Source: Curvibacter sp. PAE-UM (GTDB lineage Bacteria > Pseudomonadota > Gammaproteobacteria > Burkholderiales > Burkholderiaceae_C). Taken from it: a DNA stretch of 64,000 nt. The position numbers were made by a program, and so were the translations under genes. The notes beneath the pieces are model-generated. The model saw only the letters and a program-made list of their open reading frames with translations, was not told where the DNA came from and searched no databases. The stretch is from positions 3,414,684 to 3,478,683 of the forward strand of contig NZ_KQ483358.1 of the NCBI RefSeq assembly GCF_001432305.1. The letters are read 5' to 3'. Below, one piece after another: positions 1-9,094 of the stretch (its first letter is position 1; each line of letters begins with the position of its first letter).

Positions 1-162
1 CGCAACGCCCTGGTGGCCCGCCGTGCCGTGCGGGCATTGGAGAAGCACTACGATCCCGAAGAGGGCGAGGGCTGGGCCGTGCGTCTGAGCGGCACGGACG
101 AGCTGCTTTCCGTGTCCCGCCGGCAGCTGGCCGCCGTGCGCGAGGCCATCGCCTCGAATTGA
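1..162 (+). CDS. LytTR-family response regulator, C-terminal fragment
   Basis: Only the last 53 codons are in the window; the reading frame is open from base 1 and stops with TGA. The visible part reads RNALVARRAVRALEKH near the start and VSRRQLAAVREAI at the end. This is the layout of the C-terminal half of a LytTR DNA-binding domain (conserved VSRR followed by a final helix), as in AlgR-type two-component regulators. The receiver domain would lie upstream of the window. The stop is followed after 27 bp by the next gene on the same strand. The assignment rests on a short segment, so the family is probable rather than certain. Confidence 0.7.
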   Translation, partial: RNALVARRAVRALEKHYDPEEGEGWAVRLSGTDELLSVSRRQLAAVREAIASN

Positions 163-188
163 ACCGCTGACAAAAACAGGAGAACGTG

Positions 189-938
189 ATGATGGAACTG
201 CTGACGGACCCCCAGGCCTGGATCGCCTTCGCCACCCTGACCCTGCTGGAGTTGGTACTGGGGATCGACAACATCATCTTCATCTCCATCCTGGTCGACA
301 AGCTGCCGCCCGAAAAACGCGTGCTGGCGCGCCGGCTGGGCCTGTTCATGGCCATGTTCATGCGCATCGGCCTGCTGCTGGTGCTGTCCTGGATCATCGG
401 CCTGGTGGCGCCCCTGTTCACGGTGCTCAACCAGGAGATCTCGGGGCGAGATCTGATCCTGATCGCCGGCGGCTTGTTCCTGATCTGGAAGAGCACCGGC
501 GAGATCCACCAGTCGCTCGAAGGCGAGGAAGGCCATTCCTCCGGCGCGGTGCAGGCCACGTTCACGGCAGTGATCCTGCAGATCATGGTCATCGACCTGG
601 TGTTCTCGCTGGACTCCATCATCACCGCCGTGGGCATGGTGGATGAACTCGCCGTCATGATCGCCGCGGTGATTGCCTCGGTGGCGCTGATGATGGTGTT
701 TGCCGGCGCCATCGGCCGTTTCGTGTCGGACCACCCCAGCATCAAGATGCTGGCCCTGTCTTTCCTGGTCGTGGTCGGCGTGGTGTTGCTCGCCGAAGGT
801 TTCGACCACCACGTGCCCAAGGGCTACGTCTACTTTGCCATGGCCTTCTCGGTGGGGGTGGAGATGCTCAACATCCGCATGCGCAAGCGCTCCGCCAAGC
901 CGGTGCACCTGCACAACGAGTACACGCGCGAGCCCTGA
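189..938 (+). CDS. TerC/YkoY-family integral membrane protein
   Basis: A 249-residue protein dominated by hydrophobic segments. The first helix carries the acidic-in-membrane motif LELVLGIDNIIFISILV, and a matching internal copy reads VIDLVFSLDSIITAVGMV; both are diagnostic of TerC proteins, which are linked to metal (Mn) export or tellurite resistance. The C-terminal tail is basic and cytoplasmic (RMRKRSAKPVHLHNEY). Possible starts are GTG 186, ATG 189 and ATG 192. The Shine-Dalgarno AGGAGAA at 178-184 sits best for 189. The substrate cannot be read from the sequence. The gene is convergent with lolA, with 25 bp between the two stops. Confidence 0.85.
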   Translation: MMELLTDPQAWIAFATLTLLELVLGIDNIIFISILVDKLPPEKRVLARRLGLFMAMFMRIGLLLVLSWIIGLVAPLFTVLNQEISGRDLILIAGGLFLIWKSTGEIHQSLEGEEGHSSGAVQATFTAVILQIMVIDLVFSLDSIITAVGMVDELAVMIAAVIASVALMMVFAGAIGRFVSDHPSIKMLALSFLVVVGVVLLAEGFDHHVPKGYVYFAMAFSVGVEMLNIRMRKRSAKPVHLHNEYTREP

Positions 939-963
939 GCCGCGCTGAGTCGCGCCCGCCCGC

Positions 964-1620
964 TTATTGCCGGATCACGTCGGCACCGGCGGGCGCCTTG
1001 AAGCGGAAGGTCTCGGGCGGCAGGCTCACATTGAGCTGCACCTTGGTGAAGGTCAGCAGCGAACGCTGGCCGAAGTTGTCGACGATCTCCAGCGCCGCCA
1101 GCTCGGCCGTCCTGGCCCCGGCCTTGTCCACTTCGCGCAGGCCCACGCGCACCGTCTGCACCTGGCCGTCGCGCGCGCGCGGCGTCGCCACCACCCACTG
1201 CAGACCATCGCGCTCGGGCCCGTTGGCCAGCTGGTAGTCGGCCTGCAGGGCACGCATGTCGGGTGCAGCGGCAATCAGCGCCGCGGGCGTGCTGCCCAGG
1301 GCACTGGCCTGCGAGCGCGCCGTCACCTGGTTCAGGTCGACGTCATGCAGCCACAGGGTCTGGCCATCGGCCACGATGGTCTGGGCCAGGGGTTTGCCGT
1401 AGACGAAGCGGAAACGCCCCGGGCGCTGGAACTCGAAGGTACCGCTGGAGCTGCGCGTGCGCGCCACCTGGCCCTCACGCGGCGGCGCCGTCACCACCTG
1501 GGTGAAGTCGGCGCGGCCGCTGGAGGCGGTCTTGAGGAAGAGTTCGAGCGCGCCCAGGCCATCGGCTCGTGCCACCATGGCACAAAACGCTATCGAAAAA
1601 GTAGCAAGCAGTTTTTTCAT
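964..1620 (-). CDS. lolA: Outer-membrane lipoprotein carrier protein LolA
   Basis: A 218-residue periplasmic protein with an N-terminal signal peptide (MKKLLATFSIAFCAMVARA, cleavage expected before DG). LolA receives lipoproteins from the LolCDE complex and hands them across the periplasm to LolB. The mature part has the LolA pattern ADFTQVV, then GTFEFQRPGRFRFVY and QTIVADGQTLWLHDVDLNQV, followed by a beta-rich body. It starts 5 bp after the stop of ftsK on the same strand, so the two are almost certainly co-transcribed. The ftsK-lolA order is common in proteobacteria. Confidence 0.93.
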   Translation of the reverse strand: MKKLLATFSIAFCAMVARADGLGALELFLKTASSGRADFTQVVTAPPREGQVARTRSSSGTFEFQRPGRFRFVYGKPLAQTIVADGQTLWLHDVDLNQVTARSQASALGSTPAALIAAAPDMRALQADYQLANGPERDGLQWVVATPRARDGQVQTVRVGLREVDKAGARTAELAALEIVDNFGQRSLLTFTKVQLNVSLPPETFRFKAPAGADVIRQ

Positions 1621-1625
1621 GGGAT

Positions 1626-3971
1626 TCACTCCGCGCGCGCCGGCACCAGGATGTCGCGCTGGCCGTTGGTGCTCATGGCACTCACCAGCCCCGCCTTCTC
1701 CATGTCTTCCACCAGGCGCGCTGCGCGGTTGTAGCCGATCTTCAAATGGCGCTGCACCAGCGAGATGCTGGCCTTGCGGTTCTTCAGCACGATTTCCACC
1801 GCCTGGTCGTACATGGGGTCCTTCTCGCCAGCGGGGCCGCCTTCGCCCAGGAGGCCGTCCTCGCCATCGACCGTGCCGCCTTCGAGCACGCCTTCGATGT
1901 AGTCGGGCTCGCCCTGGCTCTTGAGGTACTTCACCACACGGTGCACTTCCTCGTCGCTGACAAAGGCACCGTGCACGCGGATGGGCAGGCCGGTGCCGCT
2001 GGCCATGTAGAGCATGTCGCCCATGCCCAGCAGGGCTTCGGCACCCATCTGGTCGAGGATGGTGCGGCTGTCGATCTTGCTGCTGACCTGGAAGGCGATG
2101 CGGGTGGGGATGTTGGCCTTGATCAGGCCGGTGATCACGTCCACGCTGGGACGCTGCGTGGCCAGGATCAGGTGGATGCCGGCGGCGCGCGCCTTCTGCG
2201 CCAGGCGGGCGATCAACTCCTCGATCTTCTTGCCCACCACCATCATGAGATCGGCCAGCTCGTCGATCACGACGACGATGTGCGGCAGGCGGTCCAGCGG
2301 CTCGGGTGATTCGGGGGTGAGGCTGAAGGGGTTGTAGATGAACTGTTCCTTGGCCTTGGCTTCGTCGATCTTGTGGTTGTAGCCGGCCAGGTTGCGCACG
2401 CCCAGCTTGCTCATGAGCTTGTAACGGCGCTCCATCTCGGCCACGCACCAGGTCAGACCATGCGCGGCCTGTTTCATGTCGGTGACCACGGGGGCCAGCA
2501 GGTGCGGAATGCCCTCGTAGACCGACATCTCCAGCATCTTGGGGTCGATCATGAGCAGGCGCACGTCGCGCGCCTCGGCCTTGTAGAGCAGGCTCAGGAT
2601 CATGGCATTGATACCGACCGACTTGCCCGAGCCGGTGGTGCCGGCCACCAGCACGTGGGGCATCTTGGCCAGATCGGCCACCACGGGGTTGCCCACGATG
2701 TCCTTGCCCAGGCCCATGGTCAGCATGGACTTGGCTTCGTTGTAGACCTGCGAGCCCAGGATTTCCGAGAGCTTGATGGACTGGCGCTTGGCGTTGGGCA
2801 ATTCGAGAGCCATGGTGGTCTTGCCCGGGATGGTCTCGACCACGCGGATCGACACCAGGCTGAGCGAACGCGCCAGGTCCTTGGCCAGGCCCACGATCTG
2901 CGAGCCTTTCACGCCCGTGGCGGGTTCGATCTCGTAGCGCGTGATCACCGGGCCGGGTTGGGCCAGCACCACCCGCACGTCCACGCCGAAGTCCTTGAGC
3001 CGTTTTTCGATCATGCGGCTGGTCATCTCCAGCGTCTCGGGGGCGACGGTCTCCTGGCGAGTCTGCGCGCCGTCCAGCAGGTCGACCTGCGGCAGCTTGG
3101 AATCGGGCATGTCGCTGAACAGGGGCTTCTGGCGCTCCTTGGCCACGCGCGTGCTCTGCGGCACTTCCACCAGCACGGGTTCGATCAGCACGGGCGGGGC
3201 ATGGTGCTCGATGATCTCCTCGCGCTCCTCCAGCACCCCCTCTTCGCGTTCGCGCGCGGCCCGCTGGCCCAGGGCCAGGTCCTGCGCCATTTCGCGGCGG
3301 GGGCGACGCGATTCGATGAGGTCGTGGATCCAGCCGCCGATGCGCTCGGCCACGTGGCCCCAGGAAAAACGGAACACCAGGCCCATGGCCAGCACCCACA
3401 GGCCGATGGCCAGCAAGGCCGAGCCGGTGACCCCCAGCCAGCGCACCGCCAGCGGCCCCACCAGATAACCCAGCACACCACCGGCATGCCCCGGCAGGCG
3501 CGGCTCCAGGCTGTAGAAACGCGCCCACTCGATCGCCGTGCTGGCCAGCATGAGCAAGGCCAGGCCGATCCAGAAGCTCCAGCGGCTGGCCACGAAGCGC
3601 GCCAAATGCGAGGAAGCGCCTGCAGGTTCGAGGGGCAGCTCATGGGCGCGCAGCCAGCGCGCCAGCGCCGACAACCAGCCGCGCACGGCGGCAGCAAAAC
3701 ACCACCAGACCGAGAAGCCGAAGAGGTAGAAACTGGCATCGGCCAGCCGCGCCCCCAGCTGGCCACCGAGATTGCGCACCGCCGCGCCGTCGCCGGAGGT
3801 AGACCAGGCCGCGTCGAGTCGGCTGTAGCTGGCCAACACCAGCAGCCAGTACACCAGCAGCACCAGGCTGACGAAAAGCAGCACTTCGCCGGCAAAACGG
3901 CCCCGCCCGCTGCGGGTGGGCGCCGCAGCGCCGGAGTCTTCGGAATTGAGCGTGTGGAGTCGGTAGGTCAT
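1626..3971 (-). CDS. ftsK: DNA translocase FtsK
   Basis: A 781-residue ATPase that pumps DNA at the division septum and helps resolve chromosome dimers. It has four or five membrane helices between residues 25 and 205, a short charged linker to about 300 (shorter than in E. coli FtsK), the RecA-like motor with Walker A GTTGSGKS at 444-451, a Walker B region around [12 protein letters not shown], and a C-terminal winged-helix gamma domain from about 715 (YDQAVEIVL...[10 protein letters not shown]) that reads KOPS sites. It lies between a crp-like gene (44 bp upstream) and lolA (5 bp downstream), all leftward. Confidence 0.95.
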   Translation of the reverse strand: MTYRLHTLNSEDSGAAAPTRSGRGRFAGEVLLFVSLVLLVYWLLVLASYSRLDAAWSTSGDGAAVRNLGGQLGARLADASFYLFGFSVWWCFAAAVRGWLSALARWLRAHELPLEPAGASSHLARFVASRWSFWIGLALLMLASTAIEWARFYSLEPRLPGHAGGVLGYLVGPLAVRWLGVTGSALLAIGLWVLAMGLVFRFSWGHVAERIGGWIHDLIESRRPRREMAQDLALGQRAAREREEGVLEEREEIIEHHAPPVLIEPVLVEVPQSTRVAKERQKPLFSDMPDSKLPQVDLLDGAQTRQETVAPETLEMTSRMIEKRLKDFGVDVRVVLAQPGPVITRYEIEPATGVKGSQIVGLAKDLARSLSLVSIRVVETIPGKTTMALELPNAKRQSIKLSEILGSQVYNEAKSMLTMGLGKDIVGNPVVADLAKMPHVLVAGTTGSGKSVGINAMILSLLYKAEARDVRLLMIDPKMLEMSVYEGIPHLLAPVVTDMKQAAHGLTWCVAEMERRYKLMSKLGVRNLAGYNHKIDEAKAKEQFIYNPFSLTPESPEPLDRLPHIVVVIDELADLMMVVGKKIEELIARLAQKARAAGIHLILATQRPSVDVITGLIKANIPTRIAFQVSSKIDSRTILDQMGAEALLGMGDMLYMASGTGLPIRVHGAFVSDEEVHRVVKYLKSQGEPDYIEGVLEGGTVDGEDGLLGEGGPAGEKDPMYDQAVEIVLKNRKASISLVQRHLKIGYNRAARLVEDMEKAGLVSAMSTNGQRDILVPARAE

Positions 3972-4015
3972 GTAGACAGGGAAAGGGCGCCTTCACGCGG
4001 GGTGAAGCGCCGCAT

Positions 4016-4693
4016 TCAGCGCGGCTTGGAGCGGCGTTCCTTGACGTGCATGGCCCCGCCTTCGAGCGGGGTCACGAAGCCCTGCTCCTCGAAGTCTTTC
4101 ATGACACGGCTGACCATCTCGCGCGAGGCACCGACCATCTTGGCGATGTCCTGGCGCGAGAGCTTGTCGCGAATGATCATGTCGCCCGCCGGTGCGACCT
4201 TGGCCGCATCGAGCAGCACATTGGCCACACGGCCATAGACACTCATCAGTGCCAGCGAGCCGATCTTGCGGTCGGCAAGGCGCAGGCGCTGCACCAGGCC
4301 GCGCATGATGCCGTAGGCCATGGGCGCGCTGTCGGCCAGGCTGCGCAGAAACTCGGCACGCCCCAGTTCCAGCACGTCGGTCTGGGTCTCGGCCTCGACC
4401 GATGCGGAGTGGACGTCGTTGTCGATCAGGCTCATTTCGCCAAAATAGTCGCCTGACTGCAAAGTGGCCAGGATGACTTCGCGCCCGTTGCCGGTGTCGG
4501 TCATGAGCACACGCGCCCGGCCCGAGAGAATGATGGACAGGGCGTCCGACTTCTCTCCCTGCTGGACGATGCGTTCGCCACGCTTGACGCGACGCTTGAC
4601 CACCGCCGCGGCGAGCGCGTGGAGCTGGTCGTCCGACAGCATGGAAAACAGCGGAACCCGGCGCAACAAATCCTGATTGGTCAGCATTGACAT
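4016..4693 (-). CDS. Crp/Fnr-family transcriptional regulator
   Basis: A 225-residue regulator with an N-terminal cyclic-nucleotide-binding fold (about 15-130) and a C-terminal helix-turn-helix (LSRQDIAKMVGASREMVSRV). The ligand loop reads GEMSLIDNDVHSASV. The position filled by the phosphate-binding arginine of E. coli CRP is a histidine here, so cAMP binding in the usual way is doubtful. There are no Fnr-type cysteines. The start MSMLTNQDLL at 4693 is chosen by resemblance to relatives; ATGs at 4717 and 4729 are possible and none has a clear Shine-Dalgarno. It is divergent from trxB with about 150 bp between them, and probably heads the crp-like/ftsK/lolA unit. Confidence 0.88.
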   Translation of the reverse strand: MSMLTNQDLLRRVPLFSMLSDDQLHALAAAVVKRRVKRGERIVQQGEKSDALSIILSGRARVLMTDTGNGREVILATLQSGDYFGEMSLIDNDVHSASVEAETQTDVLELGRAEFLRSLADSAPMAYGIMRGLVQRLRLADRKIGSLALMSVYGRVANVLLDAAKVAPAGDMIIRDKLSRQDIAKMVGASREMVSRVMKDFEEQGFVTPLEGGAMHVKERRSKPR

Positions 4694-4695
4694 AG

Positions 4696-5796
<1,101 letters not shown>

Positions 5797-5808
5797 GCCG
5801 CCCAGGCT

Positions 5809-6079
5809 TGGAGCCTGTTTGCGGTCTGGAAGGGGTCGCGTTGGGACGCAATCGGGATGAGTTGCTCGCCCAGTCCCGCCGCATGGGCTGCCGCCCATGC
5901 AAGGGGATGGGTGGGCAAATCGCCCGATTGCGTCCCAACCCGCAGGGCAGGTGTCTTTTCGGGCGGTCTGCGGCGTTGCAATACTTGCCCATAGCTGGGC
6001 TATGGGCTGCGCACCGCGCCTTGCATCCCATCCCGAAAAGATATCTGCGCGGCCCCTTCCAGACCGCAAGCAGGCTCTA
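5809..6079 (+). repeat. Nested inverted-repeat element (cloverleaf-like)
   Basis: A 271-bp non-coding element between trxB and rpmB. The terminal arms 5811-5840 and 6048-6077 are complementary over all 30 positions when two U.G pairs are allowed, and one G.U and one U.A pair extend the stem to 5809/6079. Inside are two side arms. Arm 1 is 5841-5856 with 5923-5938 (16 exact pairs), continuing as 5862-5872 with 5908-5918, capped by the hairpin 5881-5900. Arm 2 is 5947-5963 with 6032-6048, capped by the hairpin 5987-6007. I see no flanking target-site duplication. Open frames across it on both strands are short and have no family resemblance. Confidence 0.85.
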
Positions 6080-6090
6080 CACAATCTGGC

Positions 6091-6096
6091 TATAAT
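6091..6096 (+). promoter_or_regulatory. Probable rpmB -10 box
   Basis: An exact TATAAT lies 111 bp before the rpmB start. The -35 position 17 bp upstream (6068-6073, AAGCAG) is a poor match and falls inside the right arm of the nested inverted-repeat element. The promoter therefore either relies on the -10 box or uses sequence supplied by the element. Confidence 0.5.
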
Positions 6097-6134
6097 TGCA
6101 GGCTTTGCTGGACTTTCTGGTCCATCATGGGTTA

Positions 6135-6180
6135 CCGCCACCCTACTGGCGAGGTGAGGCCCCCACTGCCCAGGTGGCGG
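6135..6180 (+). promoter_or_regulatory. Hairpin in the rpmB leader
   Basis: CCGCCACC (6135-6142) is complementary to GGTGGCGG (6173-6180), with a 30-base loop, in the transcribed leader ahead of rpmB. Ribosomal-protein leaders often fold for autoregulation, but I do not recognise this one as a named leader and it may be incidental in GC-rich DNA. Confidence 0.35.
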
Positions 6181-6206
6181 CCGTTTGAAGAAAGCGAAGT
6201 GTCCTC

Positions 6207-6440
6207 ATGGCACGCGTATGCGAAGTAACGGGTAAAGGCCCGATGGTCGGAAACAATGTTTCCCACGCCAACAACAAAACCAAGCGCCGGTTCCTGCCGA
6301 ACCTGCAATACCGCCGTTTCTGGGTCGAGACTGAAAACCGCTGGGTCCGTCTGCGCGTTTCCAGCGCCGCCCTGCGTCTGATCGACAAGAATGGTATCGA
6401 CTCCGTGCTCGCCGACCTGCGCGCACGTGGCCAAGCTTAA
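6207..6440 (+). CDS. rpmB: 50S ribosomal protein L28
   Basis: A 77-residue basic protein beginning [20 protein letters not shown], which is the standard L28 N-terminus, followed by [12 protein letters not shown] and a C-terminal helix. Length matches the family. No zinc cysteine pairs are visible, so it is the zinc-free form. It is followed after 11 bp by rpmG, the classic rpmB-rpmG pair, with a shared terminator after rpmG. Confidence 0.97.
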   Translation: MARVCEVTGKGPMVGNNVSHANNKTKRRFLPNLQYRRFWVETENRWVRLRVSSAALRLIDKNGIDSVLADLRARGQA

Positions 6441-6451
6441 GGAGCTGAATC

Positions 6452-6622
6452 ATGGCAACCAAAGGCGGACGCGAAAAGATCAAGCTGGAATCCACGGCCG
6501 GCACCGGTCACTTCTACACGACCAGCAAGAACAAGAAGACCATGCCCGAGAAAATGGCGATCATGAAGTTTGATCCCAAGGCTCGCAAGCATGTGGAATA
6601 CAAGGAAACCAAGCTGAAGTAA
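6452..6622 (+). CDS. rpmG: 50S ribosomal protein L33
   Basis: A 56-residue protein that I read from ATG 6452 to TAA 6620. It begins [20 protein letters not shown], contains [15 protein letters not shown] and ends [11 protein letters not shown]. These are L33 signatures, and the cysteine pairs of zinc-binding L33 are absent. A Shine-Dalgarno GGAG lies at 6441-6444. Translation is coupled to rpmB by an 11-bp gap. Confidence 0.97.
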   Translation: MATKGGREKIKLESTAGTGHFYTTSKNKKTMPEKMAIMKFDPKARKHVEYKETKLK

Positions 6623-6642
6623 TTCAGCCCGGCTCCTGTCCG

Positions 6643-6670
6643 AAAGCCCGCCCTGTGCGGGCTTTTCTGT
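6643..6670 (+). terminator. Rho-independent terminator after rpmG
   Basis: AAAGCCCGC, loop CCTGT, GCGGGCTTTT: a six-GC-pair stem (6646-6651 with 6657-6662) followed by TTTTCTGTTT. It ends the rpmB-rpmG transcript 20 bp past the rpmG stop. Confidence 0.85.
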
Positions 6671-6788
6671 TTCCGCTCCCCGGATCAACCACTGCTGGAC
6701 TGTCCTTGAATGAATTAAATGCGAATCGCTCTTATTTGAGAGGTTCGCGCTTGCTCGACAGTGCGGCGACGGGTGCCGCACGACGCAT

Positions 6789-7868
6789 TCAGACCACCAC
6801 CGGTTCAGGCTCCAGCAGGATGCCAAAGCGCTCGTAGACGCTGGTCTGGATGGCCTTGGCCAGGGTCATGACCTCGCCGCCCGTGGCCCCACGGGGGCCA
6901 CTGCCATGCCCGCCCTGCTCGCCGCCGCCGCGGTTGACCAGCACCAGCGCCTGCTTCTCGTAGACCCCTGCCTGGCCGATGGACTTGCCCTTCCAGCCGC
7001 AGGCGTCGATCAGCCAGCCGGCCGCCAGCTTCACCGTCCCGTCAGCCAGTTGATAGTGGACGATCCTGGGCTCGCGCGCAATGATGTCGGCGCACTGTTC
7101 GGCCGTCACCGTCGGGTTCTTGAAGAAGCTGCCGGCATTGCCGATGACTGCCGGATCGGGCAGCTTGGCGCGGCGAATTTCGCAGACCCAGTCGTAGATC
7201 TGGCGGGGTGTGGGCTTGTGGATACCGGTCTCGGCCATCCTGCGTTCCAGGTCCAGATAACCCAGCACCGGTTTCCAGGCCTTGGGCAGCGCCAGGCGCA
7301 CACGGGTGATGAGGGCGCGGCCCGCCAGGCCAAAACCGGGGGCGCGGCCGTCGGCGACATGCTTGAACACCGAGTCGCGGTAGGCAAAGCCGCACTGCGC
7401 GGCATCCAGCGTGAAGGCGCGGCCGGTTTCCAGGTCGATGGCATCGAGCGACTCGAAACGGTCCTGCAACTCCACGCCGTAGGCACCGATGTTCTGCACC
7501 GGCGCAGCCCCCATGGTGCCCGGGATCAGGGCCATGTTCTCCAGGCCAGGCCAGCCCTGCTCCAGCGTCCAGCCCACAAAGTCATGCCAGTTCTCGCCGG
7601 CACCGGCCTCGACGATCCAGGCCTTGGGCGTCTCCTCGACCAGGCGCCGGCCCGGGATCTCGACCTTGAGGACCACCGGCTTCACGTCCCCGGTCAGCAC
7701 GATGTTGCTGCCGCCGCCGAGCACGAATTTGGGCGCCGGGCCGAGCGTGGGGTCGGCCAGCACGGCACGCACGTCGGCCTCCTGCAACACCCGGACCAGG
7801 GTAGGGGCCCGGGCGACGATGCTGAAGGTGTTGTATGGCTGGAGCGGGACGTTTTTCTCGACTAACAT
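6789..7868 (-). CDS. murB: UDP-N-acetylenolpyruvoylglucosamine reductase MurB
   Basis: A 359-residue FAD enzyme that reduces enolpyruvyl-UDP-GlcNAc to UDP-MurNAc in peptidoglycan synthesis. FAD-binding motifs FVLGGGSNIVLTGD, GAGENWHDFVGWTLEQG and PVQNIGAYGVELQD are in order. The type I signature YRDSVFK follows, and GNAGSFFKNP carries the catalytic serine. Near the C-terminus a glycine-rich stretch (NRGGGEQGGHGSGPRGATGG) is longer than I expect at this place. The start MLVEKNVPLQ at 7868 is chosen by family resemblance; ATG 7889 would add seven residues. It is divergent from yajQ. Confidence 0.95.
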   Translation of the reverse strand: MLVEKNVPLQPYNTFSIVARAPTLVRVLQEADVRAVLADPTLGPAPKFVLGGGSNIVLTGDVKPVVLKVEIPGRRLVEETPKAWIVEAGAGENWHDFVGWTLEQGWPGLENMALIPGTMGAAPVQNIGAYGVELQDRFESLDAIDLETGRAFTLDAAQCGFAYRDSVFKHVADGRAPGFGLAGRALITRVRLALPKAWKPVLGYLDLERRMAETGIHKPTPRQIYDWVCEIRRAKLPDPAVIGNAGSFFKNPTVTAEQCADIIAREPRIVHYQLADGTVKLAAGWLIDACGWKGKSIGQAGVYEKQALVLVNRGGGEQGGHGSGPRGATGGEVMTLAKAIQTSVYERFGILLEPEPVVV

Positions 7869-7910
7869 CGGTCTGATTCTCTCATTCATCAGTCTTAGAA
7901 AAATACCGTC

Positions 7911-8396
7911 ATGCCTTCTTTCGACACCGTCTGCGAAGCCGATATGGTCAAGGTGAAAAACGGCGTGGAGAACTCCGTCAAGGAGATTGCCACCCGCTTC
8001 GACTTCAAGGGCACCTCGGCCAGCATCGAGATCAAGGACAAGGAGATCACCTTGGTCGGCGACGCCGACTTCCAGATCGAGCAGATCCTGGAAGTGCTGC
8101 GCAACAAGCTGACCAAGCAGGCCGTGGACGTGCGCTTCCTGGACATCGGCGATCTGCAGAAGATCGGCGGCGACAAGGTCAAGAAGCTCATCAAGGTGCG
8201 CAACGGCATCGAGGCCGAACTGGCCAAGAAGATCCAGCGCCTGGTCAAGGACAGCAAGATCAAGGTCCAGGCCGCCATCCAGGAAGACAAGGTACGGGTC
8301 ACCGGCGCCAAACGCGATGACCTGCAGGCCGTCATGGCCTTGCTGCGCAAGGACATCGCCGACGTGCCCATCAGCTTCAACAACTTCCGCGATTGA
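7911..8396 (+). CDS. yajQ: YajQ-family nucleotide-binding protein
   Basis: A 161-residue cytoplasmic protein starting [20 protein letters not shown], with the YajQ signatures [20 protein letters not shown] and the C-terminal [10 protein letters not shown]. In Xanthomonas and Pseudomonas relatives, YajQ proteins bind cyclic-di-GMP and act with a LysR-type regulator. That role is carried over from the family and nothing in this sequence proves it. The next gene starts 10 bp downstream on the same strand. Confidence 0.93.
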   Translation: MPSFDTVCEADMVKVKNGVENSVKEIATRFDFKGTSASIEIKDKEITLVGDADFQIEQILEVLRNKLTKQAVDVRFLDIGDLQKIGGDKVKKLIKVRNGIEAELAKKIQRLVKDSKIKVQAAIQEDKVRVTGAKRDDLQAVMALLRKDIADVPISFNNFRD

Positions 8397-8406
8397 TGCC
8401 GACCCC

Positions 8407-9054
8407 ATGCAAAGCCACCTCGCCCTGCTGCTGTGCGCCCTCGCCCTGACGGGCGCAGCGCAGGCGCAGACCGTGGTGCTGTCGGGCATCCTGGGTGGCA
8501 AGGCCCTGCTGGTGGTTGATGGCGGCCCCCCCAGGAGCGTGGCCGTGGGCCAGAGCCACCAGGGCGTCAAGGTCATCGGCATTCAGGCCGGTCAGGCCAT
8601 GGTGGAAATCGGCGGTGCGCGCCAGACCCTGCGCCTGGGTGAAGGGCCGGTCAGCGCACCCTCTGCCCAGAGCGAAACGGGGGACCAGCGCCGCATCGTC
8701 CTGCACGCGGGCAGCAACGGCCACTTCCGTGCCCTGGGACAGATCAACGGGCGCGCCGTCACCTTTTTGGTGGATACAGGCGCCTCGGTTGTCAGTGTCA
8801 GCGCCGCCGAGGCCGATCGCATCGGGCTGAATTACCGCGCCGGTCAACCGGTTCAGATGCAAACCGCCAATGGCAGCACGACCGGCTGGCTGGTCAAGCT
8901 CCATTCGGTCCGGCTGGGCAGCATGGATATTTTCGACGTCGACGCGATCGTCAGCGCCGCGCCCATGCCCTACGTGTTGCTGGGCAACAGCTACCTCACC
9001 CGTTTCCAGATGACGCGCACCAACGACCAGTTGGTGCTGGAGCGCCGGTATTGA
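8407..9054 (+). CDS. Retropepsin-like clan AA aspartic protease, exported
   Basis: A 215-residue protein with a signal peptide (LALLLCALALTGAAQAQ). The C-terminal domain has the single aspartic-protease motif FLVDTGASVVSVSAAEADRIGL near residue 120 and the later VLLGNSYLTRF flap/hydrophobic partner. This pattern matches the bacterial clan AA retropepsin-like family, which acts as a dimer. The N-terminal third contains two short repeats around GVKVIGI and MVEIGG. It follows yajQ by 10 bp and precedes the HD-GYP-like gene by 40 bp, so the three probably form one transcript. No substrate can be inferred. Confidence 0.83.
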   Translation: MQSHLALLLCALALTGAAQAQTVVLSGILGGKALLVVDGGPPRSVAVGQSHQGVKVIGIQAGQAMVEIGGARQTLRLGEGPVSAPSAQSETGDQRRIVLHAGSNGHFRALGQINGRAVTFLVDTGASVVSVSAAEADRIGLNYRAGQPVQMQTANGSTTGWLVKLHSVRLGSMDIFDVDAIVSAAPMPYVLLGNSYLTRFQMTRTNDQLVLERRY

Positions 9055-9094
9055 AGCTGCTGGTATCCTAGGCTCATATTCCGAACCGCGCACC

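Noticed and set aside
2373..4238. A 621-codon plus-strand frame opposite ftsK
   Set aside because: It is the antisense mirror of ftsK and the crp-like gene, with the typical low-complexity composition and no motif.
5808..6157. Open frames of 80-100 codons across the trxB-rpmB gap
   Set aside because: They run through the nested inverted repeat in several frames, and none has a ribosome-binding site or recognisable product.
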